Below, one piece after another: positions 6,811 to 13,812 of a stretch of 13,920 nt of DNA (position 1 is its first letter; each line of letters opens with the position of its first letter). Made by a program: the position numbers and the translations under genes. Origin of the DNA: CAYSAA01 sp964428905 (GTDB lineage: Bacteria > Atribacterota > Phoenicimicrobiia > Phoenicimicrobiales > Stramentimicrobiaceae); assembly GCA_964428905.1 (NCBI GenBank), contig CAYSAA010000077.1, positions 1 through 13,920 on the forward strand, given 5' to 3'. The notes beneath the pieces are model-generated. The model was not told the DNA's origin. It was given only the letters and a program-made list of their open reading frames with translations, and searched no databases.

Positions 6811-9201
6811 ATGGATAATAATATTTCTTTATATGAGAAGTTAGGTTTATTTTATCTAGGGAAAGAAGTAGAACCTAAAACCTTTAAAATGACTGATAAT
6901 TTTTTTCTCTATAAATCTAAAGACTTTACCACCCATGCGGCGATCATTGGAATGACTGGTAGTGGGAAAACAGGTTTGGGTATTGCCATGATTGAGGAGG
7001 CAACCATTGATAAGATTCCCTCTATAATAATTGATCCCAAGGGAGATATGGGAAACCTTCTTCTTGCTTTTCCCGACCTGAAAGCGGAAGATTTTAAAGA
7101 ATGGATTGATCCGGCTGAGGCAGAAAGCAAAGGGATGGAAATCGGTGTTTTTGCGGAGGAAACAGCAAGAAATTGGGAAGAAGGAATACAAACTTTTCAG
7201 CAGGATAAAGATAGGATTTCACTTTACAGGGAGAGTGCAGATTTTGCCATTTATACTCCGGGAAGTTCAGCAGGCATTCCACTATCGGTTTTAAGCAGTT
7301 TTGACGTTCCTTCCCAGGATGTTATGGATGATCCGGACACCTATTCATCTATCGTTAATTCCACGACAATAGGTATTCTGTCATTGGTTAATATCAAAGC
7401 CGATGCCTTAACCAGCAAAGAATATATACTGCTAGCAGCAATCTTTTCTTATTTCTGGAAAAAGAATATCAATATTTCCTTAGAAGAATTAATTGGTTAT
7501 ATTACCAATCCACCTTTTGAAAAAGTCGGAGTTTTAAGTTTAGACAATTTTTATCCCCAGAAGGAAAGATTTGAACTGGCTATGCTCTTAAATAATATCC
7601 TGTCAAGTCCAGGATTTTCAATGTGGTTAGAGGGAGAGAAATTGGATATTCAAAAACTTCTATATACCAGTGAGGGAAAGCCTAAAGTCAGCATTCTTTC
7701 TATCGCTCACCTGGATAATACTCAACGCATGTTTTTCGTCACGCTTTTTTTAAATAAATATATCAGTTGGATGAGACAACAAAAGGGAACACCTTCTCTG
7801 AGAACCCTGCTTTATATGGATGAGATATTTGGTTTTTTCCCTGCAACTTCAAGTCCGCCATCCAAAAAACCCATGTTAATTCTTTTAAAACAGGCTAGAG
7901 CTTATGGCGTTGGGGTGGTTTTGGCAACCCAGAATCCTATTGATCTTGATTACAAAGGGCTTTCCAATATAGGTAGCTGGTTTTTAGGCAGGCTTCAGAC
8001 TAGACAGGATAGGGATCGAGTGGTGGATGGCCTTATCAAAAACACTGAAAATGCTTTAGAAAAAAGTGAAATTGAATCCTTGCTTGCCAATATGAAAAAG
8101 CGTACATTTCTTTTAAAAAGCGCACATCTTGATTCTCTTCCCCTTTTACAAACAAGATGGGTATTATCTTATTTACGAGGTCCTCTTTCAAATTCTGAGA
8201 TTAAAAAATTAATGGAAATTAAAAAAGAGTTATTCATTGCTAAAAAAGATGATGAAAGTGAAATTCAATTTCAGCAAGAAGGCAAGACTTCAGAAGTAAC
8301 TGAAATGATTCCCTTTATTTCAGATAAAATTAAACAACATTTTCTGAGCCATCCTCCCTTCAGTGAAAAGGTTATTTATGAACCCAAAATACTTTTGAAA
8401 GGGAAAGTTAGGTTTTACAATCAGTCCAAAAAGATAGACCAGAAAGAGGAAATATCCTTTAAATTACCCGTTAACAAAGATACTACTGAAATTGTTTTTC
8501 ATGATGCTTTAGCTAATGGCGAAGATATCAGTCTTTATGATAGTAAACCTCTTGCACAGGCTAGCTTTGCTTTGCTGCCGACTTTTTTAGAAAAAATAAA
8601 AGATATGAAGGATATTGAAAGTAAATTTAAGAATTATCTTTATGATACCAGGAGAGTCGAACTTTACAACTGTAAAGAGTTGAAGCTTTTATCCGAACCG
8701 GGAGAAGAATTGTCTGATTTTAAATCCCGGATGTTAGATTTTATAAGGGAGGAGAAGGATAAAGCGGTTGAGAAGTTAACAGAAAAATATGCCAAAAAAG
8801 AAGAAAAATTAGAGAAGAATTATACTAAACTGCTGGAAAAGTTAGAAAAAGAAGAGGCAGATGTTAAGGCATCCACTACCCAAAGTGCCTTATCTCTGGG
8901 ATCAAGCGTACTTGGTGCCTTGTTGGGAAGAACGACAATTGGAACCTTAAATACCGGGGTAACCGGCTTAAGAAGAGCCAGCAGAATTTTAAAGGAAAAA
9001 AAGGATGTTGATCTGGTCAAGAAGAAGATCGCAAAGCATACCGAAGATATTCAGGAATTAGAAGAGGATCTGAAACAAAACATTGAAGATATGTCAGATC
9101 AATTTGATATTGATAAGTACAAGATTGAAACAGTGAGCATTAAACCCAAAAAAAGCGATATTTTTGGTATAAGTGCCTCGCTTTTATGGGAATCCAGGTA
9201 G
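6811..9201 (+). CDS. HerA/FtsK-superfamily ATP-binding protein with coiled-coil C terminus
   Basis: A 796-residue ATPase from the ATG at 6811. An ATG two codons earlier (6805) lies only 1 base after the SD GAGGG, while 6811 has 7-base spacing. Walker A is GMTGSGKT (residues 47-54). IIIDPKGDMGN near 72-82 is typical of the HerA/VirB4-like group. Walker B is LLYMDEIFGFF (D337, E338), followed by LATQNPID, and R394/R398 could be arginine fingers. Such ATPases pump DNA or protein through a hexameric ring. The C-terminal third is unusual: a Lys/Glu-rich coiled coil (~648-685), a Gly/Ser/Leu-rich segment (~688-722) ending in GLRRASR, then a second coiled coil (~730-765), perhaps a hairpin tether. 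No NurA nuclease, secretion or conjugation gene is nearby. The exact partner and substrate are unknown. Confidence 0.8.
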   Translation: MDNNISLYEKLGLFYLGKEVEPKTFKMTDNFFLYKSKDFTTHAAIIGMTGSGKTGLGIAMIEEATIDKIPSIIIDPKGDMGNLLLAFPDLKAEDFKEWIDPAEAESKGMEIGVFAEETARNWEEGIQTFQQDKDRISLYRESADFAIYTPGSSAGIPLSVLSSFDVPSQDVMDDPDTYSSIVNSTTIGILSLVNIKADALTSKEYILLAAIFSYFWKKNINISLEELIGYITNPPFEKVGVLSLDNFYPQKERFELAMLLNNILSSPGFSMWLEGEKLDIQKLLYTSEGKPKVSILSIAHLDNTQRMFFVTLFLNKYISWMRQQKGTPSLRTLLYMDEIFGFFPATSSPPSKKPMLILLKQARAYGVGVVLATQNPIDLDYKGLSNIGSWFLGRLQTRQDRDRVVDGLIKNTENALEKSEIESLLANMKKRTFLLKSAHLDSLPLLQTRWVLSYLRGPLSNSEIKKLMEIKKELFIAKKDDESEIQFQQEGKTSEVTEMIPFISDKIKQHFLSHPPFSEKVIYEPKILLKGKVRFYNQSKKIDQKEEISFKLPVNKDTTEIVFHDALANGEDISLYDSKPLAQASFALLPTFLEKIKDMKDIESKFKNYLYDTRRVELYNCKELKLLSEPGEELSDFKSRMLDFIREEKDKAVEKLTEKYAKKEEKLEKNYTKLLEKLEKEEADVKASTTQSALSLGSSVLGALLGRTTIGTLNTGVTGLRRASRILKEKKDVDLVKKKIAKHTEDIQELEEDLKQNIEDMSDQFDIDKYKIETVSIKPKKSDIFGISASLLWESR

Positions 9202-9216
9202 GTTTGTACCATAAAA

Positions 9217-9312
9217 ATGAAAGAAGTAAAGGAGGAAAAGAAGCTGGTTAGGAGAGTACCTGTACTAAAGGAAGTGATAAAATGGAGTGAACAGGCTAAA
9301 AAATTACCCTGA
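9217..9312 (+). CDS. Possible small basic ORF (31 aa)
   Basis: An ATG-initiated frame of 31 codons just after the ATPase gene encodes a charged peptide beginning MKEVKEEKKLVRRVPVLKE and ending QAKKLP. Only a weak purine stretch (GGTAGG) precedes it, and the good GGAGG at 9231 lies inside the frame. It could be a real small protein, a decayed gene remnant or chance. No family is recognised. Confidence 0.2.
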   Translation: MKEVKEEKKLVRRVPVLKEVIKWSEQAKKLP

Positions 9313-9481
9313 AAAATTCACTATTAATATCTTTAGATAGTTTTTTGATTTAGCGGAATATTTGTTTATTTTTTAGTCATGGCAATATTTCATTCCTATT
9401 TTATGTTAAGTTTGACTTAATACGAGCAATAAACTTTCAGAGCATGGGTATCACTATAAATCTGCCCTATAATTTGTAAAA

Positions 9482-9510
9482 CTGAAAAAATATTTATTTT
9501 TTGGTATAAA
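9482..9510 (+). promoter_or_regulatory. Candidate promoter of the riboswitch transcript
   Basis: CTGAAA (9482-9487), a 17-base spacer and TATAAA (9505-9510) with an upstream TGG (extended -10, 9502-9504). Transcription near 9517 would place the aptamer about 70 bases into the leader. Confidence 0.4.
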
Positions 9511-9588
9511 AAAGATAAAATAGGGAATATAATAAATAGGAAGATATTTCACTTTAGCACCATTATAGAGAACCATTCTAATTTTATA

Positions 9589-9679
9589 AAAAGTTGATAA
9601 GGGCAAACTATCCGAAAGGATAGGGCGCAAAGCCATGGGTCTAAAACGTATAGTCAGGACTGCCAGGTTACCGACTTTT
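9589..9679 (+). promoter_or_regulatory. Cyclic-di-GMP-I (GEMM-I) riboswitch aptamer
   Basis: The conserved GEMM-I landmarks occur in order. GGGCAAAC is at 9601-9608. P2 arms 9608-9613 and 9618-9623 are capped by a GAAA tetraloop (9614-9617). GCGCAAAGCC (9625-9634) follows, then a P3 region with a TCTAAA...TATAG tetraloop-receptor-like pair, and GGTTACCGA (9666-9674). Closing stem P1 is AAAAGTT (9589-9595) with GACTTTT (9673-9679), including one G-U pair. Aligned from memory to the Vibrio Vc2 aptamer, the base equivalent to G20 is G (9602), which predicts cyclic-di-GMP rather than 3',3'-cGAMP. The aptamer ends 34 bases before the ATG of the 141-residue gene, so that gene is its likely target. 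Confidence 0.93.
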
Positions 9680-9713
9680 ATTTTATTTGATAAGATTTTA
9701 ATGGAGTTGATAA
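9672..9713 (+). promoter_or_regulatory. Riboswitch expression platform with SD-sequestering pairing
   Basis: The SD region GGAGTTG (9703-9709) can pair with CGACTTT (9672-9678), the 3' strand of aptamer stem P1, giving 7 pairs of which 3 are G-U. The same 3' strand forms P1 when ligand binds. The repeat AGTTGATAA occurs exactly at 9592-9600 and 9705-9713, so the two pairings compete. This suggests a translational ON switch. It is read from complementarity and was not folded computationally. Confidence 0.45.
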
Positions 9714-10139
9714 ATGAATTTATTTAACAAAAAAAAGATAAGTCATTTTAAAAAAGAAGAAGAATCAGTAGATTTTGATCAATACCAGAATAGGTCTGAA
9801 GCAGAGGAAACACTTTTGGCAGAAAATGGTATTCCAGTGAGGAATTCATATTATCCTAATCCGGCATTGTTCAGACGTTTAATCGAAGGAACCTCTTTTG
9901 ACCAAAGAATAAGAGTTGAAGAGAAACGGGAAATAGCTCAAATAGAGGTTGAGCAAACGGACATAATACATTCTAAAAATAACATAGCATTCGAAAGAAA
10001 ACATGGTATTAGAAAAGACCTAAAAGAAGTGCCCACCGGTGCATCTGTTAAGAAAAAGAAATTTATCAAAAAAGAACGGAAGAGGCTGGGCAATATTGTT
10101 CATGAGGTGTTAGGTTATCCACAGAGGCAGGATAGCTGA
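9714..10139 (+). CDS. Unknown charged protein controlled by c-di-GMP riboswitch
   Basis: A 141-residue protein of no family I recognise. It has no signal peptide or membrane segment and is rich in Lys, Arg and Glu: a basic start (MNLFNKKKISHFKKEEE), a middle part with SYYPNPALFRRLIEGTSF, and a strongly basic tail (VKKKKFIKKERKRLGNIVHE). This looks like a small, partly disordered cytoplasmic protein that might bind nucleic acid, membrane or an acidic partner; that is inference. SD GGAG (9703-9706) is 7 bases before the ATG. The GEMM-I riboswitch directly upstream implies control by cyclic-di-GMP, so a role in motility, surface or lifestyle switching is likely even though the fold is not known. 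The next gene begins 217 bases later and has its own candidate promoter, so this gene may be monocistronic. Confidence 0.75.
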   Translation: MNLFNKKKISHFKKEEESVDFDQYQNRSEAEETLLAENGIPVRNSYYPNPALFRRLIEGTSFDQRIRVEEKREIAQIEVEQTDIIHSKNNIAFERKHGIRKDLKEVPTGASVKKKKFIKKERKRLGNIVHEVLGYPQRQDS

Positions 10140-10273
10140 GGATTTGCTCCTTGTTAAGTAAACTCAATGTCTTTATCAGTCTGCATCAAACTGCTATATT
10201 GATGAGTATTTTTATATTCACAAGTTATTTAAGGTTAGAATTATAAATTAAATAAATTCTTATTTAGAAATCC

Positions 10274-10302
10274 TTGAAAATGGCTTAAAAATGGGTAATA
10301 AT
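10274..10302 (+). promoter_or_regulatory. Candidate promoter for the YggS-type gene
   Basis: TTGAAA (10274-10279), a 17-base spacer and AATAAT (10297-10302), each one mismatch from consensus. Transcription would start near 10309, ahead of the AGGAGG at 10335-10340. Confidence 0.45.
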
Positions 10303-10356
10303 AGAAGAGAAGTTTATCATTACAATTGGATGGTAGGAGGTGTATAGGTTATCTCA

Positions 10357-11055
10357 ATGGCTATTCGTGAAAATTACCACAAGTTAAGATCAGAAATTCC
10401 GGCCAATGTAAAGATTATTGCTGCTGCCAAGACGAGAACCCCGGCAGAGGTTAGAGAATTGATAGAGGCAGGGGTTACCGATATTGGTGAAAACTATATT
10501 CAGGAAGCTGAAGAAATGGTTTGCTCTCTGGATCCAGTAATTGTAAAAAAAGTTAATTGGCATATGATTGGACATTTGCAGAAAAATAAGATTAATAAAG
10601 CCCTTCCAATTTTTGATTTACTCCAAACCGTTGACTCTTTAAAGCTGGCTCAAGATATTGATAAGAGAGTTGAAAAAGCGGGCAAGAAATACGTTTCAAT
10701 TTTATTGGAAATCAATATTGGAAGTGAATTTTCAAAAGATGGAATACAACCTCAGGAACATGAAAATTTTGAAGATTATATGGAAAGATTGGTTAGGGAT
10801 ATTTCCCATCTTTCGCATATACGCTTAGAAGGGCTAATGACTATGGGTCCACGCTTTGATGATCCTGAAAAACCCCGGCCTTTCTTCCGAAGAACAAAAA
10901 ACCTTTTCGATAGGTTGGCAAAATTAAACTTGGAACGCATGCAGATGAAACACCTTTCAATGGGTATGACAAATTCTTATCATGTAGCAATTGAAGAAGG
11001 AGCTAATATGGTAAGAATTGGAACTGCAATTTTCGGTCAAAGATCTTATAAATAA
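10357..11055 (+). CDS. YggS/PROSC-family pyridoxal-phosphate homeostasis protein
   Basis: A 232-residue PLP-binding protein of the YggS (PLPBP/PROSC) family, a single alanine-racemase-like TIM barrel that holds free PLP and influences amino acid pools without known enzymatic activity. The PLP lysine is K25 in IIAAAKTRTP. Other signatures are GENYIQEA, WHMIGHLQKNK (68-78), LEGLMTMG, LSMGMTNSYHVAIEEGA and VRIGTAIFG. Length is normal. The ATG at 10357 gives the standard N terminus, yet the strong AGGAGG (10335-10340) lies 16 bases away. A TAG at 10345-10347 blocks any earlier in-frame start, so the real ribosome contact may be the weaker TAGG at 10345-10348. In Firmicutes this gene often stands near sepF and other division genes; none is seen here. 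Confidence 0.93.
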   Translation: MAIRENYHKLRSEIPANVKIIAAAKTRTPAEVRELIEAGVTDIGENYIQEAEEMVCSLDPVIVKKVNWHMIGHLQKNKINKALPIFDLLQTVDSLKLAQDIDKRVEKAGKKYVSILLEINIGSEFSKDGIQPQEHENFEDYMERLVRDISHLSHIRLEGLMTMGPRFDDPEKPRPFFRRTKNLFDRLAKLNLERMQMKHLSMGMTNSYHVAIEEGANMVRIGTAIFGQRSYK

Positions 11056-11164
11056 AATATCTTATTAAATAAAAAAGAAAAGTGTTTACTAAATCTAAAC
11101 AAAAATGATTTTATTGATTTTTTACGGGAAAATAAATTATTTTGATTATTCGGGGAAGCTTATA

Positions 11165-11173
11165 TGGTATAAT
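11165..11173 (+). promoter_or_regulatory. Extended -10 promoter of the LolA-like gene
   Basis: TGG followed by a perfect TATAAT (11168-11173). No good -35 at normal spacing (TTGATT at 11142 is 20 bases away). Transcription would begin about 35 bases before the GTG start at 11214. Confidence 0.5.
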
Positions 11174-11213
11174 TAAATTGAATATGAAACATGTAACGAA
11201 AGGGGATATAATA

Positions 11214-12230
11214 GTGAAAAATAGATACGCCTTTGTTTTTGTTGTTTTAGTTTATATTTTTTTGTCATTTAACTTATTTAGCATAGCTGCTGTCAACATC
11301 AATGCCATTATTGATCAAATGGAAAAGAGTTACCAGAGGCAGATGAGTGGAATTGAGGATATTACTATTGTCCAGGAAATGAAAAGCGGATTTTTTGATA
11401 TCGAGTCTACTACCTATCAAAAGAAAGCCAGGGTCAATAATCAGGAAGTTTTTAAGTCACGTTCTGAGACCAGCGTGATGGGTATGGACACTGTTACAAT
11501 TTATGATGGTGAGTACACCTGGTCGATCGATCCTGCCAGTGGTGAAGTGAAACAAGAAGCAGGCGGAATTGACCCTCTGCAGGTTTGGAAAATTTTTGAT
11601 CCAGGCAAAACCAAATACCTGGGAGAAGAGAAAGTAGATGGAAAAGATGCTTATAAGCTTCAGCTGGATGATGCAATATGGATGATGGGAATGGAGGATA
11701 TGGTGGGTTCTGATATGCCTGAAGATTCTACATTGGAAATGCAGAGTATTTATTGGATTGACAAGAAGGATTATGTCCCGCTCAGATCACAGAATTTTAT
11801 GAAGACAACCAGCATAGAAGATGGGAAACCGGTGACCATGAACACCATTACCGATGTAGAATTTCTGGATTATCGACCTGTCGGGTCAATGCTGGTTTCA
11901 TATCGTATGAGTATATCCAATCAAATGGAAATTGATGATCCTTCTCTCAGTCCGGAAGAAAAAGAACAGGCACAGGCTTTTATGAGTTCGATGGGAGGTA
12001 TGGGTAACATGGAAATAGTCGTTACCCGTGCAGAATATAATACCGGACTATCTGATGAACTATTTGATGGAACCAAATTAGAACCGGGAGAGCCTATGTT
12101 TGGAGAGATGCCTGGAGCATCACAGGAAATGCAAACTTCTGATGGGGGCGAGTCAATGAGCCAGGAAGATATTGAAGCGATGATGGAATCATTGCAGAAT
12201 ATGATGCAAGACATGATGCCTGATGATTAA
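11214..12230 (+). CDS. LolA-like exported lipoprotein-sorting-type protein with Met-rich tail
   Basis: A 338-residue exported protein from the GTG at 11214, which has AGGGGA (11201-11206) at 7-base spacing. The frame is open from 11142, but that would put the promoter inside the gene and extra residues before the signal peptide. Residues 1-24 form a signal peptide (MKNRYAF, then a long hydrophobic core, likely cut after SIAA). The mature part resembles the LolA/LppX-like half-barrel group of outer-membrane lipoprotein carriers: TVTIYDGEYTWSIDPASGEV, YLGEEKVDGKDAYKLQL, IYWIDKKDYVPLRSQ and VEFLDYRPVGSMLVSYRM. It probably acts in the periplasm. The last 44 residues are acidic and contain 10 Met (AMMESLQNMMQDMMPDD at the end), which is unusual. 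It stands alone between yggS-type and rlmN genes. Exact cargo is unknown. Confidence 0.75.
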   Translation: MKNRYAFVFVVLVYIFLSFNLFSIAAVNINAIIDQMEKSYQRQMSGIEDITIVQEMKSGFFDIESTTYQKKARVNNQEVFKSRSETSVMGMDTVTIYDGEYTWSIDPASGEVKQEAGGIDPLQVWKIFDPGKTKYLGEEKVDGKDAYKLQLDDAIWMMGMEDMVGSDMPEDSTLEMQSIYWIDKKDYVPLRSQNFMKTTSIEDGKPVTMNTITDVEFLDYRPVGSMLVSYRMSISNQMEIDDPSLSPEEKEQAQAFMSSMGGMGNMEIVVTRAEYNTGLSDELFDGTKLEPGEPMFGEMPGASQEMQTSDGGESMSQEDIEAMMESLQNMMQDMMPDD

Positions 12231-12331
12231 AGTAGCCTGGTAAAATTTTATTGTAAAAACCAGAATGCAAGATATTCATAATATCCAGAAAAAAAAGATA
12301 CATTGTGATATTTTTGTGTGTGTTAATTAAC

Positions 12332-12387
12332 AAATCGGTGGGAGCCTGATGAGTCCAAATCTATTTATAGAATCCCACCGATTTTTT
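12332..12387 (+). terminator. Intrinsic terminator-type hairpin before rlmN
   Basis: AAATCGGTGGGA (12332-12343) and its exact complement TCCCACCGATTT (12373-12384) enclose a 29-base loop. A six-T run (12382-12387) overlaps the 3' arm. It may end the LolA-like transcript, or act as an attenuator in the rlmN leader, since rlmN begins only 20 bases later. Confidence 0.75.
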
Positions 12388-12406
12388 AATTTTTATCTTT
12401 TACGAA

Positions 12407-13462
12407 ATGAGTTATCTGATGGAAAGAAAAAAAGATGTAAAAGGGTTAAATTTTAATGAGCTGCAAGAGATTATAGTTAAGGAAGGTTTTCCAAGTTTTA
12501 GGGCGAGACAAATATTTCAGTGGCTGTACCGCCAAAATGTGAATTCTTTTCAGGAAATGACAAATATTCCCGAAAATATGATTTATAGGTTAGACTCTAT
12601 TTTTTCTTTTGAACAAATGAAGTGCATCAAAAATCAAATATCAAGGGATGGTTCAGAGAAGTTTCTTTTTCAACTTAACGATAATCACCTGATAGAAAGT
12701 GTATTAATTAGGAATAGTAAAAGAAACACCATATGCCTTTCTTCCCAGGTTGGTTGTCTCTGGCATTGTCTTTTCTGTGCCAGCGGCAAAGATGGTTTTA
12801 AGAGAAATTTGCTGCCTGGTGAAATTATTGATCAAATTTTATTCATTCAAAGAAAGACCAGAGAGACCATTCATAACATTGTCTATATGGGGATGGGAGA
12901 GCCCTTTAATAATTACCAAAATGTAATGAAATCTATCCAGATTATCAATTCAACACAGGGAATTAATATTGGTGCCAGAAAAATAACCATTTCAACCTGT
13001 GGAATTATCCCGGGAATATTTAAACTGACAGAAAATCCTCTGCAGGTTGAGCTCTCTGTTTCTTTACATAGTGCAGATGAAAAGATAAGAACAAGGTTAA
13101 TGCCAGTAAACATAAAATATCCACTAAAAAAACTAATGGATGCCTGTCGGTATTATGTGAAAAAGAAAAATAGGCAGATTACATTTGAATACCTTATGTT
13201 AAAAGGAATGAATGATTCAGCTGAGCAAGCAAATAAATTGTGCCAGCTGATTTCTGATTTTGATGCTAAGGTTAATTTGATTGTTTATAATCCCGTTCAA
13301 AATCAAATAAATTTATTACCTTCAGATGAACAGGCGATTTCTTTTTTTCTGGCAGCATTAAAAAGGAGCCATATACCGGCTACTATTAGATATTCCAGAG
13401 GTACGGATATTCGTGCAGCCTGTGGTCAATTAAGAAGTAATTATATAAATCACAACGTTTGA
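12407..13462 (+). CDS. rlmN: RlmN-type dual-specificity 23S rRNA A2503 / tRNA A37 methyltransferase
   Basis: A 351-residue radical-SAM methyltransferase that makes 2-methyladenosine at 23S rRNA A2503 and, in characterised members, at A37 of some tRNAs. The iron-sulfur cysteines are C117, C121 and C124 in VGCLWHCLFCASG. C110 in TICLSSQVGC and C339 in DIRAACGQL match the two mechanistic cysteines of the family (C118 and C355 of E. coli RlmN). The SAM motif MGMGEPFNNY (161-170), VELSVSLHSAD and RLMPVN are also present. The cluster motif ends in CASGKDGFKRNL, a variant of the usual CATG/CASTGGG type. Start choice is uncertain: no SD precedes the ATG at 12407 or the in-frame ATG at 12419. The gene begins 20 bases after a terminator-type hairpin. 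Confidence 0.93.
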   Translation: MSYLMERKKDVKGLNFNELQEIIVKEGFPSFRARQIFQWLYRQNVNSFQEMTNIPENMIYRLDSIFSFEQMKCIKNQISRDGSEKFLFQLNDNHLIESVLIRNSKRNTICLSSQVGCLWHCLFCASGKDGFKRNLLPGEIIDQILFIQRKTRETIHNIVYMGMGEPFNNYQNVMKSIQIINSTQGINIGARKITISTCGIIPGIFKLTENPLQVELSVSLHSADEKIRTRLMPVNIKYPLKKLMDACRYYVKKKNRQITFEYLMLKGMNDSAEQANKLCQLISDFDAKVNLIVYNPVQNQINLLPSDEQAISFFLAALKRSHIPATIRYSRGTDIRAACGQLRSNYINHNV

Positions 13463-13503
13463 TATTGAGGTTTTATGGTTATTTTTTGTATTGTATATAT
13501 TTC

Positions 13504-13531
13504 TTGACTTTCAATTGATATCTGCTATACT
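13504..13531 (+). promoter_or_regulatory. tRNA promoter
   Basis: TTGACT (13504-13509), a 16-base spacer and TATACT (13526-13531) with an upstream TGC (extended -10). The mature tRNA begins about 15 bases after the expected transcription start. Confidence 0.7.
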
Positions 13532-13552
13532 TTGAAAGGAGAATTTACCCTT

Positions 13553-13628
13553 GGGCCCATAGCTCAGCTGGTAGAGCAGCCGGCTCATAACCGGCCGGTC
13601 CCTGGTTCGAATCCGGGTGGGCCCACCA
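13553..13628 (+). tRNA. tRNA with CAT anticodon, probably elongator Met
   Basis: A complete 76-base cloverleaf with encoded CCA. Acceptor GGGCCCA/TGGGCCC (13553-13559 and 13618-13624); D arm from GCTC at 13562; anticodon stem GCCGG/CCGGC around the loop CTCATAA, anticodon CAT at 13586-13588; five-base variable loop; T stem CCTGG/CCGGG with one T-G pair around TTCGAAT. The fully paired acceptor end excludes a typical initiator tRNA. The alternative is tRNA-Ile2 whose C34 is changed to lysidine; the sequence alone does not settle it. A longer frame read through this gene is not a protein. Confidence 0.95.
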
Positions 13629-13738
13629 ATCTATGGATTATGTACATATATGAAAAAGAGTGCTGTATGAAAAATATTCATGATAAGCTACCTCAGAAAT
13701 TGAAAAAAAATAGATGGTGTCAAGAACGCTGTTTTGCG

Positions 13739-13777
13739 AGCCTTACTTTACTTCCAATAAAAGTAAGGCTTTTTTTA
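13739..13777 (+). terminator. Intrinsic terminator after the tRNA
   Basis: AGCCTTACTTT (13739-13749) and AAAGTAAGGCT (13760-13770) form an 11-bp stem with a 10-base loop, followed by six T (13771-13776). It closes the tRNA transcript about 110 bases after the CCA end. Confidence 0.85.
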
Positions 13778-13786
13778 TTTAACCAT

Positions 13787-13812
13787 GAAAAACCACCTTC
13801 TTAGAAGGTGGT
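13787..13812 (-). terminator. Hairpin reading as leftward terminator
   Basis: ACCACCTTCT (13792-13801) and AGAAGGTGGT (13803-13812) form a near-perfect palindrome, realistically a 9-bp stem with a three-base loop. On the minus strand it is followed by TTTTT (from 13791 leftward), the form of an intrinsic terminator for a gene entering from beyond the right edge. An outer pair, AACCAT (13781-13786) and ATGGTT (13814-13819), can extend it. A subterminal hairpin of an IS200/IS605-type element is an alternative. Confidence 0.5.

Larger units (their letters stand above)
9202..9588. other. Long intergenic leader region before riboswitch
   Basis: No convincing gene lies in this AT-rich stretch of almost 390 bases. 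It contains a doubtful 31-codon frame (9217-9312) and a candidate promoter (9482-9510). TTTTATGG (9182-9189) and CCATAAAA (9209-9216) are complementary but lack a T-run, so I see no clear terminator for the ATPase gene. Confidence 0.5.

Noticed and set aside
9182..9216. TTTTATGG / CCATAAAA inverted repeat around the ATPase stop codon
   Set aside because: AT-rich arms with a long loop and no T-run do not make a convincing terminator.
12346..12356. CTGATGAGTCC in the loop of the hairpin before rlmN, resembling a hammerhead ribozyme core
   Set aside because: The matching GGAC-GAAA strand, stem II and cleavage context are missing; the surrounding pairing is a simple terminator stem.
13532..13804. 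90-codon frame covering the tRNA
   Set aside because: It reads through a complete tRNA and its terminator; the coding appearance is chance.
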